The notes under the pieces are model-generated. The model saw nothing but the letters and a program-made list of their open reading frames with translations. It was not told the DNA's origin and made no database searches. This document shows, one piece after another, positions 10,594 through 20,093 of a stretch of DNA of 64,000 nt. The first letter of the stretch is position 1, and every line of letters starts with the position of its first letter. This DNA is from Phyllobacterium trifolii (GTDB lineage Bacteria; Pseudomonadota; Alphaproteobacteria; Rhizobiales; Rhizobiaceae). Location of the stretch: NCBI RefSeq assembly GCF_014192095.1, contig NZ_JACHXN010000004.1, positions 62,001-126,000 on the forward strand, read 5' to 3'. The position numbers and the translations under genes were made by a program.

Positions 10594-10944
10594 TCAAGCC
10601 TTGAAGATCAGGGTTGCGCCGCCGGCTATCAACACAAAACCGGCTACGTGCTGCCAGGTGAAGGATTCCTTCAGGTAAAATACTGAAAACAGGCTGAACA
10701 CGACCAGCGTGATGACTTCCTGCATCGTTTTCAGCTCGGCCGTCGTATAAACCGTGTGACCGATGCGGTTGGCAGGAATGGCCAGCCAATATTCCATAAG
10801 CGCAATACCCCAGCTGATGAAAACCACCAGCGTGAGCGGCGCCATCGGATATTTCAAATGGCCGTACCAGGCAAAAGTCATGAACACATTCGACGCCGCA
10901 AGCAGGAAAATCGGCATGAGGTAGGGTGAAAACAGAGATGTCAT
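10594..10944 (-). CDS. small DMT-family membrane protein (DUF486)
   Basis: A 116-residue protein with four hydrophobic segments. The pattern ASNVFMTFAWYGHLK, FISWGIALMEYWLAIPANRIG and FYLKESFTWQHVAGFVLI is that of the DUF486 family, a single-repeat relative of drug/metabolite transporters that would have to dimerise. Function unknown. It is convergent with the EamA gene with only two bases between the stops. The ATG at 10944 is chosen because it gives the family N-terminus; upstream residues are not membrane-like. Confidence 0.85.
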   Translation of the reverse strand: MTSLFSPYLMPIFLLAASNVFMTFAWYGHLKYPMAPLTLVVFISWGIALMEYWLAIPANRIGHTVYTTAELKTMQEVITLVVFSLFSVFYLKESFTWQHVAGFVLIAGGATLIFKA

Positions 10945-11136
10945 GGATGGTTTCCGGGGAGGAAGGAGAAGGAAAGACAGTTGCCGCGGTGATTGCAGCA
11001 AAATCAAGCCGGGATCAACCAGCATCGGATCACATTTTCGACGCAGGTCTTAAGAGCGACGCTGACCTTTCCTTTACAATTTGCCTCTATTTTTAGCTGC
11101 ATCCGCCTGCGTAAGGGGCAAAGGGGATGTGGTGAC

Positions 11137-12135
11137 ATGAGTATTGCGTTGTCGTCCGCCGTGCGTTTTAGGCACCTTTCGATCATGCTTGTCCTTTTCG
11201 CGTCGACAGCGCTGAGCAGTTGCGGCATGGGCGATGTGCGGCGACCCATGGCGGATGTTGGCAGCGGGGACACGTCAGTTGCCAGCCAATCGCTTGCAAG
11301 CGAGGAAAGCACGCAGGTCGCTCCGGAGGAAATCCAGCAGCAAGCCGCCCCGCAGTCGGGCGAATTCGCCACACAGCAGCCCGAAGTCCTTTCCGTACCG
11401 GACGCCGAACAGCAACCGGATACATCGGATAGAATTATCGTACCGGAGGCCCCGCAAGTCGCAGAGCCGAAGCCCTACTCACTGCCGGAATCCGAACCGG
11501 CCTCCGATGACGCCGAAAGCTACGGCTATGCGGGCGGGATCAGGGATCCTATTGCGCGCAGCGAAAGTGCGCTCGCCATGTCGGGCAGTGACATTGCCTG
11601 TCGCACCCAGCTTAAACAACTTGGCGTTGTGTTTCAGGAGCGGGAACCCATCAATGACGGGGGCGTCTGCAAGATCGACCACCCGCTGACCGTGAGTGGA
11701 TTCGCCAGTGGACGCATCAGGCTCAAGCCGAGTGCCACGCTGAATTGCCAGATGACACTTGCTTTCGCACGTTGGGTCAAAGGCGATCTCGCACCCTCAA
11801 CGCGCCTGCGTTATCTTTCCGGTATCAACACGATTCATCAGGCATCAAGCTATTCCTGCCGCACGATGAGCAACCAGCGCGGGAGAAGCATGTCGGAACA
11901 TTCCAAGGGGAATGCGCTCGACATTTCGAAAATCACGCTCAACAATGGCAAGGATATCCAGGTGCAAAAGCCCGGCTGGTTCTCATTCCGCCAGCGCGGG
12001 CTGCTCAACACGGTACGCTCGGATGCCTGCGACTACTTCTCGACGGTTCTTGGTCCCGGCTACGACCGGTTCCATCGCACGCATTTCCATTTCGATCTGA
12101 TGCAACGCCGGAGCGGACATCGCGCCTGCCGCTAG
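11137..12135 (+). CDS. extensin-like C-terminal domain lipoprotein
   Basis: A 332-residue exported protein. The N-terminus has a lipoprotein signal ending in ALSSC (lipid-modified C29). Residues about 30-150 are a low-complexity linker rich in Gln, Pro, Glu and Ser. The C-terminal half is the extensin-like domain: CRTQLKQLGVVF, GGVCKIDHPLTVSGF, LNCQMTLAFARWV, SCRTMSNQRGRSMSEHSKGNALDIS and FHRTHFHFDL. The conserved SEHSKGNALDI and final H-x-H resemble zinc-dependent LAS peptidases, so a cell-wall role is likely (inference). AAGGGGATGTGGTGAC precedes the ATG. It converges on ltrA with four shared bases. Confidence 0.88.
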   Translation: MSIALSSAVRFRHLSIMLVLFASTALSSCGMGDVRRPMADVGSGDTSVASQSLASEESTQVAPEEIQQQAAPQSGEFATQQPEVLSVPDAEQQPDTSDRIIVPEAPQVAEPKPYSLPESEPASDDAESYGYAGGIRDPIARSESALAMSGSDIACRTQLKQLGVVFQEREPINDGGVCKIDHPLTVSGFASGRIRLKPSATLNCQMTLAFARWVKGDLAPSTRLRYLSGINTIHQASSYSCRTMSNQRGRSMSEHSKGNALDISKITLNNGKDIQVQKPGWFSFRQRGLLNTVRSDACDYFSTVLGPGYDRFHRTHFHFDLMQRRSGHRACR

Positions 12136-13343
12136 TGATGAACAGGGCTGTCGGCCTTCACCTGGCCAAAATACTCCCAGATCGTGACGATGATCAGAAT
12201 GCCAGTGGTGAGGGAGCCGAGCACCAATGGCGACAGCCCCCCAGCAAAAAAGGCGAGTATCACGCACAGTCCCAGACCGATCATATGAGACAGTGGCGGT
12301 CTTCCCGCGATATAGAACTTGAACAGCAGATTCCCGACCAGATAAAGCGCCGTACCACCAATTGACGTCCAGATCGTTGCGGCGTCCGAATGACCCGTCG
12401 GATGCGCGAGGATAAGCTCATCCGATACGGCAACGACGATGATACCGGCCACAAGCAGAACGTGAACATAGGTGTAGGCCATCCGGGCGATCCTGCCGGG
12501 ATCGTCAGTCGCCGCAATCTTGTGATGGCCGGCCGATTGGCCGACATTGAAATAGACCAGCCACATGGCAACAGATGCAACGAAGGTCGTCAGAAATGCT
12601 GAAAAGGAGATGAAATTCCATTCCTGATCGGCGAAAGTCGCGCCGGAAACGAGGATGGACTCTCCAAGTGCGATAATGACAAACAGCGCGGCCCGCTCCG
12701 CCATGTATTCACCGTCGACATCCCACTCTCCTGTCGAAGAGGCCCCGAGGCCGAATGCCCAGAAACCAAGAGCTGGGCCCACCACTTCTATTCCCAGAGC
12801 TATTGCCCAAAAGACAAGCCGATATTCCGGTTCGGCGAAACCGCCGGCAATCCAGAATGAGCCCGACACGGCGAGCCAGATCGTGATCCGCAGGTAGTTG
12901 CGGTAATTGGCCCGATTGTGGTGTCGGAGCACCCACACCATGAAAACCGACCTGCCGAGCTGCATGAAGACGAAAGCGCAGGCGAACACCAATCCGCGGG
13001 CCTCGAAGGCAGTGGGGATCGACGTCGAAAGCACAAGCCCGGCCAGCATCAGCACGAACAACATTGTGCGCACCGGCGGTGTCGCCGGATCGAGCCAATT
13101 GGTGCACCACATCGTATAGACCCAGACCCACCAGACTGCCAAAAGGAGCAGCGCGCTTTCGACGAGCCCCTTGAGGCTGAGATCATGCAGCAGCAAGTGC
13201 GATATCTGTGTGATGGCGAAGACGAATACGAGATCGAAAAAGAGTTCGACGAAGTCGACTTTCGCGCTGTTCGCATCGCCGCGCTTGCGGGAGTAGTCTT
13301 GAATTGCTCCGAAAAAAGCCACGTTTCTGCCCCAATTTTTCAT
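12132..13343 (-). CDS. low temperature requirement protein A (LtrA) family membrane protein
   Basis: A 403-residue protein with about eleven transmembrane segments. The family signature VDFVELFFDLVFVFAITQISHLL follows a basic cytoplasmic N-terminus, and AERAALFVIIALGESILVSGA and FNVGQSAGHHKIA lie mid-protein. LtrA was named from a Listeria cold-growth mutant; its biochemical role is unsettled. The start is uncertain: ATG at 13343 is listed, but a TTG at 13358 is in frame and the region ahead is made of 21-bp repeats with no clear ribosome-binding site. Shares four bases with the extensin gene end. Confidence 0.88.
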   Translation of the reverse strand: MKNWGRNVAFFGAIQDYSRKRGDANSAKVDFVELFFDLVFVFAITQISHLLLHDLSLKGLVESALLLLAVWWVWVYTMWCTNWLDPATPPVRTMLFVLMLAGLVLSTSIPTAFEARGLVFACAFVFMQLGRSVFMVWVLRHHNRANYRNYLRITIWLAVSGSFWIAGGFAEPEYRLVFWAIALGIEVVGPALGFWAFGLGASSTGEWDVDGEYMAERAALFVIIALGESILVSGATFADQEWNFISFSAFLTTFVASVAMWLVYFNVGQSAGHHKIAATDDPGRIARMAYTYVHVLLVAGIIVVAVSDELILAHPTGHSDAATIWTSIGGTALYLVGNLLFKFYIAGRPPLSHMIGLGLCVILAFFAGGLSPLVLGSLTTGILIIVTIWEYFGQVKADSPVHH

Positions 13344-13394
13344 ACGCTTTTTGCTCAAAATGGAATGCTTTTTACCAAAAATGGAATGCTTTTT
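13337..13394. repeat. 21-bp direct repeats at the ltrA start
   Basis: AAAATGGAATGCTTTTT occurs at 13357-13373 and again at 13378-13394, exactly 21 bases apart; a decayed third unit (ACGCTTTTTGC) follows at about 13344-13354 next to the ATG. The spacing is two helical turns and also seven codons in frame with ltrA. Confidence 0.7.
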
Positions 13395-13476
13395 TCCCGA
13401 AGCGGCGCAGGAATTTGATCGCCACTTAATCGCATCAGAATGAATCTGTCATCCGGTAATTGAGGAGAACGTCGCG

Positions 13477-13506
13477 GGAATAAGTTCTCAGCTGAGAACT
13501 TATTCC
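13477..13506. promoter_or_regulatory. perfect 30-bp palindrome between ltrA and a VOC gene
   Basis: GGAATAAGTTCTCAG is followed directly by its exact reverse complement, a 15+15 palindrome with no loop, in the divergent promoter region of ltrA (minus) and the VOC gene (plus). The lack of loop and of a T run fits a protein-binding operator better than a terminator. Confidence 0.6.
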
Positions 13507-13584
13507 TATTCTCTCTCCTGACAAAAGGGCCTTGCCAATGTCTTTTGCGTCCCTGTTTAATGCGGTGACTCACAAAGTTGCAGG

Positions 13585-14010
13585 ATGAAGAAAATGGCTT
13601 TCATGGACCGCTATCCGATCATCGTCACGCCACGAAAGGAAGCCTGCCGCGATTTCTGGATCCGGCACCTGGGCTTCGTCAGTGGGTTCGATAGCACCTG
13701 GTTTTGCTTGCTTTTGGCGGAAGACCAGTCCGCTTCCATCGCCTTCATGACGCCTGATCACCCCTCTGCACCACCCGGTTCCGAGAGCTTCAGCGGTATG
13801 GGCATGTGCTTTGAATTGCAGGTAGAGGATGCCAGAGCAACGTTTGAAAAAATGAACGCTACCGGTCTGAAAATCGAATATCCGTTGACGGACGAGCCTT
13901 TCGGGCAACGCCGTTTCGGGTTTCATGATCCCTCCGGTCTGTGGATCGACGTGGTCGAACAGATCGAATCAGAAGCCGGTTTCTGGGACAAATATATGAT
14001 CGGCGGCTAG
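13585..14010 (+). CDS. VOC (glyoxalase/bleomycin resistance) family protein
   Basis: A 141-residue single-chain VOC-fold protein with two beta-alpha-beta-beta-beta units: CRDFWIRHLGFVSGFDSTWF in the first and ARATFEKMNATGLKIEYPL with RRFGFHDPSGLWIDVVEQ in the second. The GFHDPSG-x-W-I-D-V-V-E ending is characteristic; the last E is a usual metal ligand. These proteins act as dioxygenases, isomerases, lyases or antibiotic-binding proteins; no specific call is possible. GTTGCAGG lies just before the ATG. Convergent with the thioesterase gene, sharing four bases. Confidence 0.85.
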   Translation: MKKMAFMDRYPIIVTPRKEACRDFWIRHLGFVSGFDSTWFCLLLAEDQSASIAFMTPDHPSAPPGSESFSGMGMCFELQVEDARATFEKMNATGLKIEYPLTDEPFGQRRFGFHDPSGLWIDVVEQIESEAGFWDKYMIGG

Positions 14011-14396
14011 CGTTCGCCCGGCACTGGCGTCGGGTTGCCCTCCTTGTCGAGGGCAACCATCACGAAATCGGCGTGCGTAACGCGTTCCATCAGATCCGAG
14101 AGATAGCGTTGCGCCCAAGCCTCGACCTTCAACGTAATCGAGGTGCGTCCGACGCGGTCGATATGAGTATAGACGCACAAAGTGTCACCGATCTTGACCG
14201 GTTTTGCGAAGGCCATTTCCTTGACCGCAGCGGTCACCACCCTCCCCCTTGCCCGCTCTGCAGCCCTGATACCGCAGGACAAATCCATCTGTGCCATGAC
14301 CCAGCCGCCGAAAATGTCGCCAGCTGCGTTCGCATCGGCCGGCATCGCCAGTGTACGCAGCGTCAATTCGCCGATAGGTTTGGTTTGTTCGCTCAA
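14007..14396 (-). CDS. acyl-CoA thioesterase, YciA-like hot-dog fold
   Basis: A 129-residue cytoplasmic hot-dog thioesterase hydrolysing acyl-CoA. Seen: MPADANAAGDIFGGWVMAQMD with the catalytic-type D/N-A-G-D-I-F-G-G-W segment, then AAVKEMAFAKPVKIGDTLCVY and a C-terminal strand. No ATG is suitably placed; the best start is a TTG at 14396 with GGAGG six bases upstream, giving MSEQTKPIGELTLRT. Substrate chain length is unknown. Confidence 0.88.
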   Translation of the reverse strand: MSEQTKPIGELTLRTLAMPADANAAGDIFGGWVMAQMDLSCGIRAAERARGRVVTAAVKEMAFAKPVKIGDTLCVYTHIDRVGRTSITLKVEAWAQRYLSDLMERVTHADFVMVALDKEGNPTPVPGER

Positions 14397-14569
14397 CTGC
14401 TGCCTCCATCGATCAATGCGGATTTGCCCGCATGATGCTTTGCAGCGGCAGATTTGGAAAGGGGCCACCGCAAGAACTGTCGGAAACCCGACAGTGTGGG
14501 TCGTTGCGCGGTTTCGGCATTACACATGCTCGGGCCTAGTCTGATCGATAGTGAGCGTCCGGAGGGATC

Positions 14570-15766
14570 ATGAAAATCACAGATGTCAAAACCTTCGTGG
14601 TTGGCAATCCGCCACCTTCTTTTGGCGGGACATGGTTTCTCTTTGTCAAACTCACGACCGATTCAGGTGTAGTCGGCTATGGCGAGGCTTACAATTCGAC
14701 CATCACTCCGCAAGTAATGCGGAAGGTCGTCGAAGACGTAGCCGAGCGCTGGCTCATCGGCGAGGACCCGCACCATATCGAACGGTTCTTTCGCCGCGCC
14801 TATTCCGCCGGTTTTACCCAGCGCCCCGATGTGACGATCATGGGTGCGGTGTCGGCGCTTGAAATGGCCTGCTGGGATATCATCGGCAAGGAGGCCGACA
14901 AGCCTGTGTACGAACTGCTCGGTGGCAAGGTGCATGAACGGCTCCGCAGCTATACCTACATCTATCCCAAGCCGGAACTGGGTGAGACTTCGGCCATTTA
15001 CTGGGACGCCGAAGCCTCTGCCGAGCGGGCGGCAGAATACGTCGCGCAAGGCTATACGGCGGTGAAGTTCGATCCGGTCGCCCCTTATACGTCGTTCGAC
15101 CCGCGTCAACTGTCGCTGGAACAGCTTGATCTTGGTGAGAAATTCGCGCGGCTGGTTCGTGAAGCCGTCGGTTCCAAGGCCGATCTTTTGTTTGGAACTC
15201 ATGGTCAGATGACCCCAACCAGCGCTGTCCGGCTGGCAAAACGTCTGGAACCGTATGATCCCCTATGGCTGGAAGAGCCAGTACCGCCGGATATGCCGGA
15301 GAATATGGGCTATGTGCAGCAGCATACGTCGATCCCGATTGCTTCCGGTGAGCGCCTGACAACGAAGTATGAGTTTCAGCGCCTGCTGGTGAACCAGGCT
15401 GCAAACATCCTGCAAATGAATCTTGGCCGCGTCGGCGGCATACTGGAAGCAAAGAAAATCGCCGGGATGGCAGAAACCTTCCACGCTCAGATTGCGCCGC
15501 ACCTCTATTGCGGCCCGATCGTCGGTGCCGCCAACATTCAGATATCAACCTGCAGCCCAAACTTTCTTATTCTCGAATGCATCCAGGCTTTCGGCGGCTT
15601 CCACGCCGATATTCTGAAGAAACCGATTCAATGGGAAGACGGATATGTCGTTCCGTCGTCGGAACCGGGCCTCGGCGTGGAACTGGATGAAAAGGTGGCG
15701 GCGGCCCATGCCTATGAAGGCCACGAACTGCATCTGAACATGGGGCGTGATCCATTGATCGTATAG
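14570..15766 (+). CDS. mandelate racemase/muconate lactonizing enzyme (enolase superfamily)
   Basis: A 398-residue enolase-superfamily member, probably a sugar-acid dehydratase. An alpha+beta capping domain (about 1-120) is followed by a TIM barrel with acidic Mg ligands: the GTHGQM segment at strand 3, WLEEPVPPD at strand 4, and SGERLTTKYEF at strand 5; PHLYCGP carries the barrel-end histidine. These features look like the dehydratase side of the MR subgroup (galactonate/mannonate type), but the exact acid cannot be read from sequence. CCGGAGGGATC precedes the ATG. Single gene, no sugar-acid transporter beside it. Confidence 0.85.
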   Translation: MKITDVKTFVVGNPPPSFGGTWFLFVKLTTDSGVVGYGEAYNSTITPQVMRKVVEDVAERWLIGEDPHHIERFFRRAYSAGFTQRPDVTIMGAVSALEMACWDIIGKEADKPVYELLGGKVHERLRSYTYIYPKPELGETSAIYWDAEASAERAAEYVAQGYTAVKFDPVAPYTSFDPRQLSLEQLDLGEKFARLVREAVGSKADLLFGTHGQMTPTSAVRLAKRLEPYDPLWLEEPVPPDMPENMGYVQQHTSIPIASGERLTTKYEFQRLLVNQAANILQMNLGRVGGILEAKKIAGMAETFHAQIAPHLYCGPIVGAANIQISTCSPNFLILECIQAFGGFHADILKKPIQWEDGYVVPSSEPGLGVELDEKVAAAHAYEGHELHLNMGRDPLIV

Positions 15767-15884
15767 TCGGGACCAGGGCACGAATATTTATGTGAAACGA
15801 TCGCGTCGGAACATGATTCCGCTATATTTCTCAAGCGAATATCGCCAATTATAATCTAGATCCGTTCCTCTGAAAGTTTTACCC

Positions 15885-16142
15885 GTGCCAATCTACATCG
15901 AGCTTGTTGGTAGCCTCGCTGCCGCGATCACAACACTGTGCTGGATCCCCCAGATCATCAAAATTGTCCGGCACCGCCAGACGGACAGCATTTCTCTCGT
16001 CACCAACGTTTCTCTCGCCCTCGGCGTTCTGCTCTGGCTGTTTTACGGAATGATGATCAGTTCATGGCCGGTCATGGCAGCAAATGGGATAACCCTCCTG
16101 CTTATTCTCACAATCCTTGGCCTTAAGCTCCGTTACGGCTGA
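15885..16142 (+). CDS. SemiSWEET sugar transporter
   Basis: An 85-residue protein with one triple-helix bundle, half of a eukaryotic SWEET; two copies form the pore. TM1 holds AAAITTLCWIPQIIKIVRHRQT with the PQ-loop P-Q, TM2 holds SISLVTNVSLALGVLLWLFYG with the substrate-facing N, and TM3 follows from PVMAANGI. The start is GTG at 15885; the ribosome-binding site is weak (GAAAG). Predicted sugar facilitator of the inner membrane. The 118 bases upstream show no other gene. Confidence 0.88.
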   Translation: MPIYIELVGSLAAAITTLCWIPQIIKIVRHRQTDSISLVTNVSLALGVLLWLFYGMMISSWPVMAANGITLLLILTILGLKLRYG

Positions 16143-16260
16143 AAGGTTGCCATTTCAGATTGAGCTGAAACCGAAAAATACAATTTCGGGTGCGTTTCGC
16201 TTACTGCAGGATATCGCCATGTTGAACAAACCACGGTTTCAACAGGCAAATCCCGGCTAA

Positions 16261-17175
16261 ATGCACGCAATATTTCAAATCAAACTGACAGACGAAGAAG
16301 CTGCCCCAGGAGGCCACGACCGACGCTATCGTTTCCGCGACAAGTATCTCAAGATTGTTCGCGACGCGCTGGACGACTGGATCATATACTACCAACCCGC
16401 ACCTCGCGCAGGTACGCGCGTTATTGGGTCGACGGGATATTTTGCGACAGCGCGAGTCACGTCCGTATATCTGTTGGCGGGTAGCCCCGGATATTACGAA
16501 GCATCGCTTGAACAATATCTCGAACTTGAAGAGACGGTGCCGTTCAGCGTCCCTGGTTTCCAGCTCGACAAGAAATTCTATTTCGAAAAGAGCATGGTGC
16601 AGTCTGACGGCAGGATGAATTCACATACGATCCAGCAGCAAGTTCGCGCCCTCTCCAATGAAGAATATAAAAAAATCGAGAGAACTGGCTTCAGAAAGAA
16701 CTGGAGCGAAGAAGAAGAAGAGCTAGTGGGGACGCCTTCCTATGGTTTTGCCGAAGACCCACCGGAATCTGTCGACCGCGACCGCATACTGACATCCCGC
16801 ACCTTCCGTGACCGCGTATTTCGGCAGCTTGTTGGCAAGGCCTACAATATGAGATGTGCAATGACCGGAATATCGATGCAGGCACCTGACGGCAGTTGTG
16901 AAATCGAATGCGCTCACATCCGACCCGTAAAACACCTCGGTCCAGACTCCATCAACAACGGCATTGCGCTTCTCCAATCGATTCACTGGATGTTCGATAA
17001 TGGTCTGATTTCCATAGGCCCGGACTACGAAATTCTGAAATCGTCCCGCTGCAATGAACCCAAAATCGCCGGCCTGATCAACGAATCAGGAAAGATTGCT
17101 CTTCCAAAAAATAGCAGCCATTTCCCCCATCCGGAATTTCTGCGCTACCATCGCGAGCATATATTCCTCCCATAA
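16261..17175 (+). CDS. HNH endonuclease (putative restriction-type)
   Basis: A 304-residue protein. The C-terminal third is an HNH nuclease: CAMTGISM (199-206) supplies the first Cys, [13 protein letters not shown] (213-225) the metal-site histidine H219, then [10 protein letters not shown] and [10 protein letters not shown] (241-250). The N-terminal 180 residues have an alpha/beta character with QIKLTDEE and [14 protein letters not shown], perhaps a DNA-recognition module as in COG3440-type predicted restriction enzymes. No methyltransferase or other defence gene adjoins it, and the ribosome-binding site is weak. Modification-dependent cleavage or a house-keeping nuclease are both possible. 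Confidence 0.82.
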   Translation: MHAIFQIKLTDEEAAPGGHDRRYRFRDKYLKIVRDALDDWIIYYQPAPRAGTRVIGSTGYFATARVTSVYLLAGSPGYYEASLEQYLELEETVPFSVPGFQLDKKFYFEKSMVQSDGRMNSHTIQQQVRALSNEEYKKIERTGFRKNWSEEEEELVGTPSYGFAEDPPESVDRDRILTSRTFRDRVFRQLVGKAYNMRCAMTGISMQAPDGSCEIECAHIRPVKHLGPDSINNGIALLQSIHWMFDNGLISIGPDYEILKSSRCNEPKIAGLINESGKIALPKNSSHFPHPEFLRYHREHIFLP

Positions 17176-17278
17176 ATCTGCATTGCTCATGACAGCCTGC
17201 TGTCAGGAGAAATTTGGAAAATCCAGTTTTCATCACTCGGGTCTTTCCATTTTGCCGGACTCCCACCATATTCAACCT

Positions 17279-20092
17279 ATGGTTAAATCTCCCGACAGAT
17301 ATAACGCCGACGGTTTCGGCGAAGCGCCGCAGTCTGAGCTGGAAGGCACCCCGCTTGCCGGTTCCGTCAGCGATTGGGCAAAGCAGATCACCGATGAGAC
17401 AGCAAAAGCTGTATCTAAGGGAACCAAGACAAAGAAGCCGGCAAGCAAAGAGTCCAGCGCATCGCGTACGTCTCGTGGGACGTCGATTGGGGGATCGACA
17501 GACCCCAGGACGCGCGCTGCTGCGGGCCTCAACCCAGTGGCCGGACTGGATATCAATCTGGAAGACGCAGCCAGCATCATGCCTGGAGGCGCGACGGCTA
17601 CCGTCGCTGCTCTATCCGCCCTGATCGAAAGTGGCAATCCGCTTTTCAAGAATGGAACCGCGTGGCAACCACACCGCCCAGCCCGGCCGGATAAATCCGA
17701 AGGTGGCATCGCCATTCGGATGGAAACGGAATTCAAGCCGTCTGGAGATCAGCCAACGGCCATCAAGGATCTGGTTTCTGGCGTCAGGGACTCTGATCAG
17801 ACCCAGGTTTTGCTCGGCGTCACCGGTTCCGGCAAGACCTTCACCATGGCGAAAGTCATTGAGGAAACACAACGTCCTGCTTTGATATTGGCTCCCAACA
17901 AAACGTTGGCCGCCCAGCTTTACGGCGAATTCAAATCGTTCTTTCCGAACAATGCGGTAGAGTATTTCGTTTCCTATTACGACTACTACCAGCCGGAAGC
18001 CTATGTGCCCCGCTCCGACACCTATATCGAGAAGGAATCCTCGATCAACGAGCAGATCGACCGGATGCGCCACTCCGCCACCCGATCGCTGCTTGAACGC
18101 GACGATGTGATCATCGTCGCCTCGGTGTCGTGCATATACGGTATCGGTTCGGTCGAAACCTATACGGCGATGACCTTCGAAATGAAGATCGGCGACCGTC
18201 TGGACCAACGAGCGCTGCTCGCCGATCTCGTCGCGCAGCAGTATAAACGGCGCGACATGGATTTTACTCGAGGCTCATTCCGTGTGCGTGGCGATACGAT
18301 CGAACTTTTTCCTGCCCACTTGGAGGATCGCGCCTGGCGCATTTCCATGTTCGGCGATGAGATCGAGGCAATCACTGAGTTCGATCCGCTGACGGGCCAG
18401 AAGACCGGCGACCTGCGGTCGGTCAAGATTTACGCGAACTCGCACTATGTGACGCCGCGCCCGACGCTCAATCAGGCGATAAAATCCATCAAGGAAGAAC
18501 TCAAACATCGTCTGGTGGAGTTGAATGCCGCTGGCAGACTGCTCGAAGCGCAACGGCTTGAGCAACGTTGTACTTTTGACGTGGAAATGTTGGAGGCAAC
18601 CGGCTCTTGCGCCGGTATTGAAAACTATTCGCGCTACCTGACCGGTCGCAAGCCTGGGGAGCCGCCGCCCACGCTGTTCGAGTATATTCCTGATAATGCC
18701 TTGGTTTTCATCGATGAGAGCCATGTAACGGTTCCGCAGATCGGTGCGATGTACAAAGGCGATTTTCGGCGCAAGGCAACGCTGGCCGAGTACGGCTTCC
18801 GCCTGCCCTCGTGCATGGACAATCGCCCGTTGCGGTTTGAGGAATGGGACGCCATGCGCCCACTGACTGTTGCGGTCTCGGCAACGCCGAGCAAATGGGA
18901 GATGGAAGAATCCGGCGGCGTCTTCGCCGAGCAGGTCATTCGCCCAACCGGCCTTATCGATCCCCCAGTCGAGGTCCGTCCAGCCAAATCCCAGGTTGAC
19001 GATGTTCTTGGAGAAATTCGCGAAACGTCGGCGAAGGGCTACCGCACGCTTGTAACGGTCCTCACCAAACGCATGGCCGAAGATCTGACGGAGTATCTGC
19101 ACGAACAGGGCATCCGCGTCCGCTATATGCACTCCGACATCGACACGCTGGAGCGTATCGAGATTTTGCGGGACTTGCGCCTTGGGACATTTGACGTGCT
19201 CGTGGGCATCAACCTTTTGCGTGAAGGTCTCGATATCCCAGAATGCGGCTTTGTCGCCATCCTCGATGCGGACAAGGAAGGCTTTTTGCGCTCGGAAACC
19301 TCGTTAATCCAGACGATTGGGCGTGCTGCGCGTAACATCGACGGCAAGGTCATTCTCTATGCCGACCATGTCACCGGCTCGATGGAGCGGGCGATGGCGG
19401 AAACCAATCGCCGCCGCGAGAAGCAGGAAGCCTATAACACCGAGCACGGCATTACGCCTGCCAGCATCAAGAAAAATATCGGCGACATCCTCAACAGTGT
19501 CTACGAGCGTGACCACGTTCGCGCCGATATTTCCGATTTCACCGATTCCGGCGCAATGATGGGTAACAATCTGAAGGCTCATCTCGAACATCTGATGAAA
19601 CAGATGCGCGATGCCGCCGACGATCTCGATTTCGAAGTCGCTGCTCGCCTGCGCGACGAGATCAAGCGTCTGCGCGAGATGGAGTTGGCAATTTCGGACG
19701 ACCCAATGGCACGGGAGGTCGAGATGGAAAGCCCGGTCACCGGCCGCACCAAGGGCAGGCACAATGCCGGGCGTGCGATGCACCGTGTGGTTACGGACGA
19801 GGGCGACAAGAATTCGCCGCTGTTCCACAAACCGCACCTCGACGAAATGGGCGGAGACACGACCCGTCACCTAGCACCCGGCGTCTTCCGCAAGAATTCG
19901 CTGGATGAGATGACCGTTGGGCGTACCGAGAAGCCGGTTATCGGCAATGTTCCTGAAAAGCCTGCCTTTACCGGTACGAACCGCAATGACCAGAAGATTA
20001 TTCGCCGCGAGCGAACAGGTGCTGGTTCATATGAGGACGCTAACGATCGCAAGAAGCGACGTCCGGGCAAGACAGGACGTCCGGGGCGTTAA
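17279..20092 (+). CDS. uvrB: excinuclease ABC subunit B
   Basis: A 937-residue damage-recognition helicase of nucleotide excision repair. Walker A is GVTGSGKT (180-187); the beta-hairpin region [13 protein letters not shown], helicase motifs [40 protein letters not shown] and QTIGRAARN, and a C-terminal UVR motif ([23 protein letters not shown]) are all present. Compared with about 670 residues in E. coli there is an N-terminal extension of about 150 residues (Ser/Thr/Lys-rich) and a C-terminal tail of about 120 basic residues; long forms occur in Brucella relatives. The ATG at 17279 is chosen for the Met near the family start; the ribosome-binding site is poor. Confidence 0.93.
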   Translation: MVKSPDRYNADGFGEAPQSELEGTPLAGSVSDWAKQITDETAKAVSKGTKTKKPASKESSASRTSRGTSIGGSTDPRTRAAAGLNPVAGLDINLEDAASIMPGGATATVAALSALIESGNPLFKNGTAWQPHRPARPDKSEGGIAIRMETEFKPSGDQPTAIKDLVSGVRDSDQTQVLLGVTGSGKTFTMAKVIEETQRPALILAPNKTLAAQLYGEFKSFFPNNAVEYFVSYYDYYQPEAYVPRSDTYIEKESSINEQIDRMRHSATRSLLERDDVIIVASVSCIYGIGSVETYTAMTFEMKIGDRLDQRALLADLVAQQYKRRDMDFTRGSFRVRGDTIELFPAHLEDRAWRISMFGDEIEAITEFDPLTGQKTGDLRSVKIYANSHYVTPRPTLNQAIKSIKEELKHRLVELNAAGRLLEAQRLEQRCTFDVEMLEATGSCAGIENYSRYLTGRKPGEPPPTLFEYIPDNALVFIDESHVTVPQIGAMYKGDFRRKATLAEYGFRLPSCMDNRPLRFEEWDAMRPLTVAVSATPSKWEMEESGGVFAEQVIRPTGLIDPPVEVRPAKSQVDDVLGEIRETSAKGYRTLVTVLTKRMAEDLTEYLHEQGIRVRYMHSDIDTLERIEILRDLRLGTFDVLVGINLLREGLDIPECGFVAILDADKEGFLRSETSLIQTIGRAARNIDGKVILYADHVTGSMERAMAETNRRREKQEAYNTEHGITPASIKKNIGDILNSVYERDHVRADISDFTDSGAMMGNNLKAHLEHLMKQMRDAADDLDFEVAARLRDEIKRLREMELAISDDPMAREVEMESPVTGRTKGRHNAGRAMHRVVTDEGDKNSPLFHKPHLDEMGGDTTRHLAPGVFRKNSLDEMTVGRTEKPVIGNVPEKPAFTGTNRNDQKIIRRERTGAGSYEDANDRKKRRPGKTGRPGR

Positions 20093-20093
20093 C

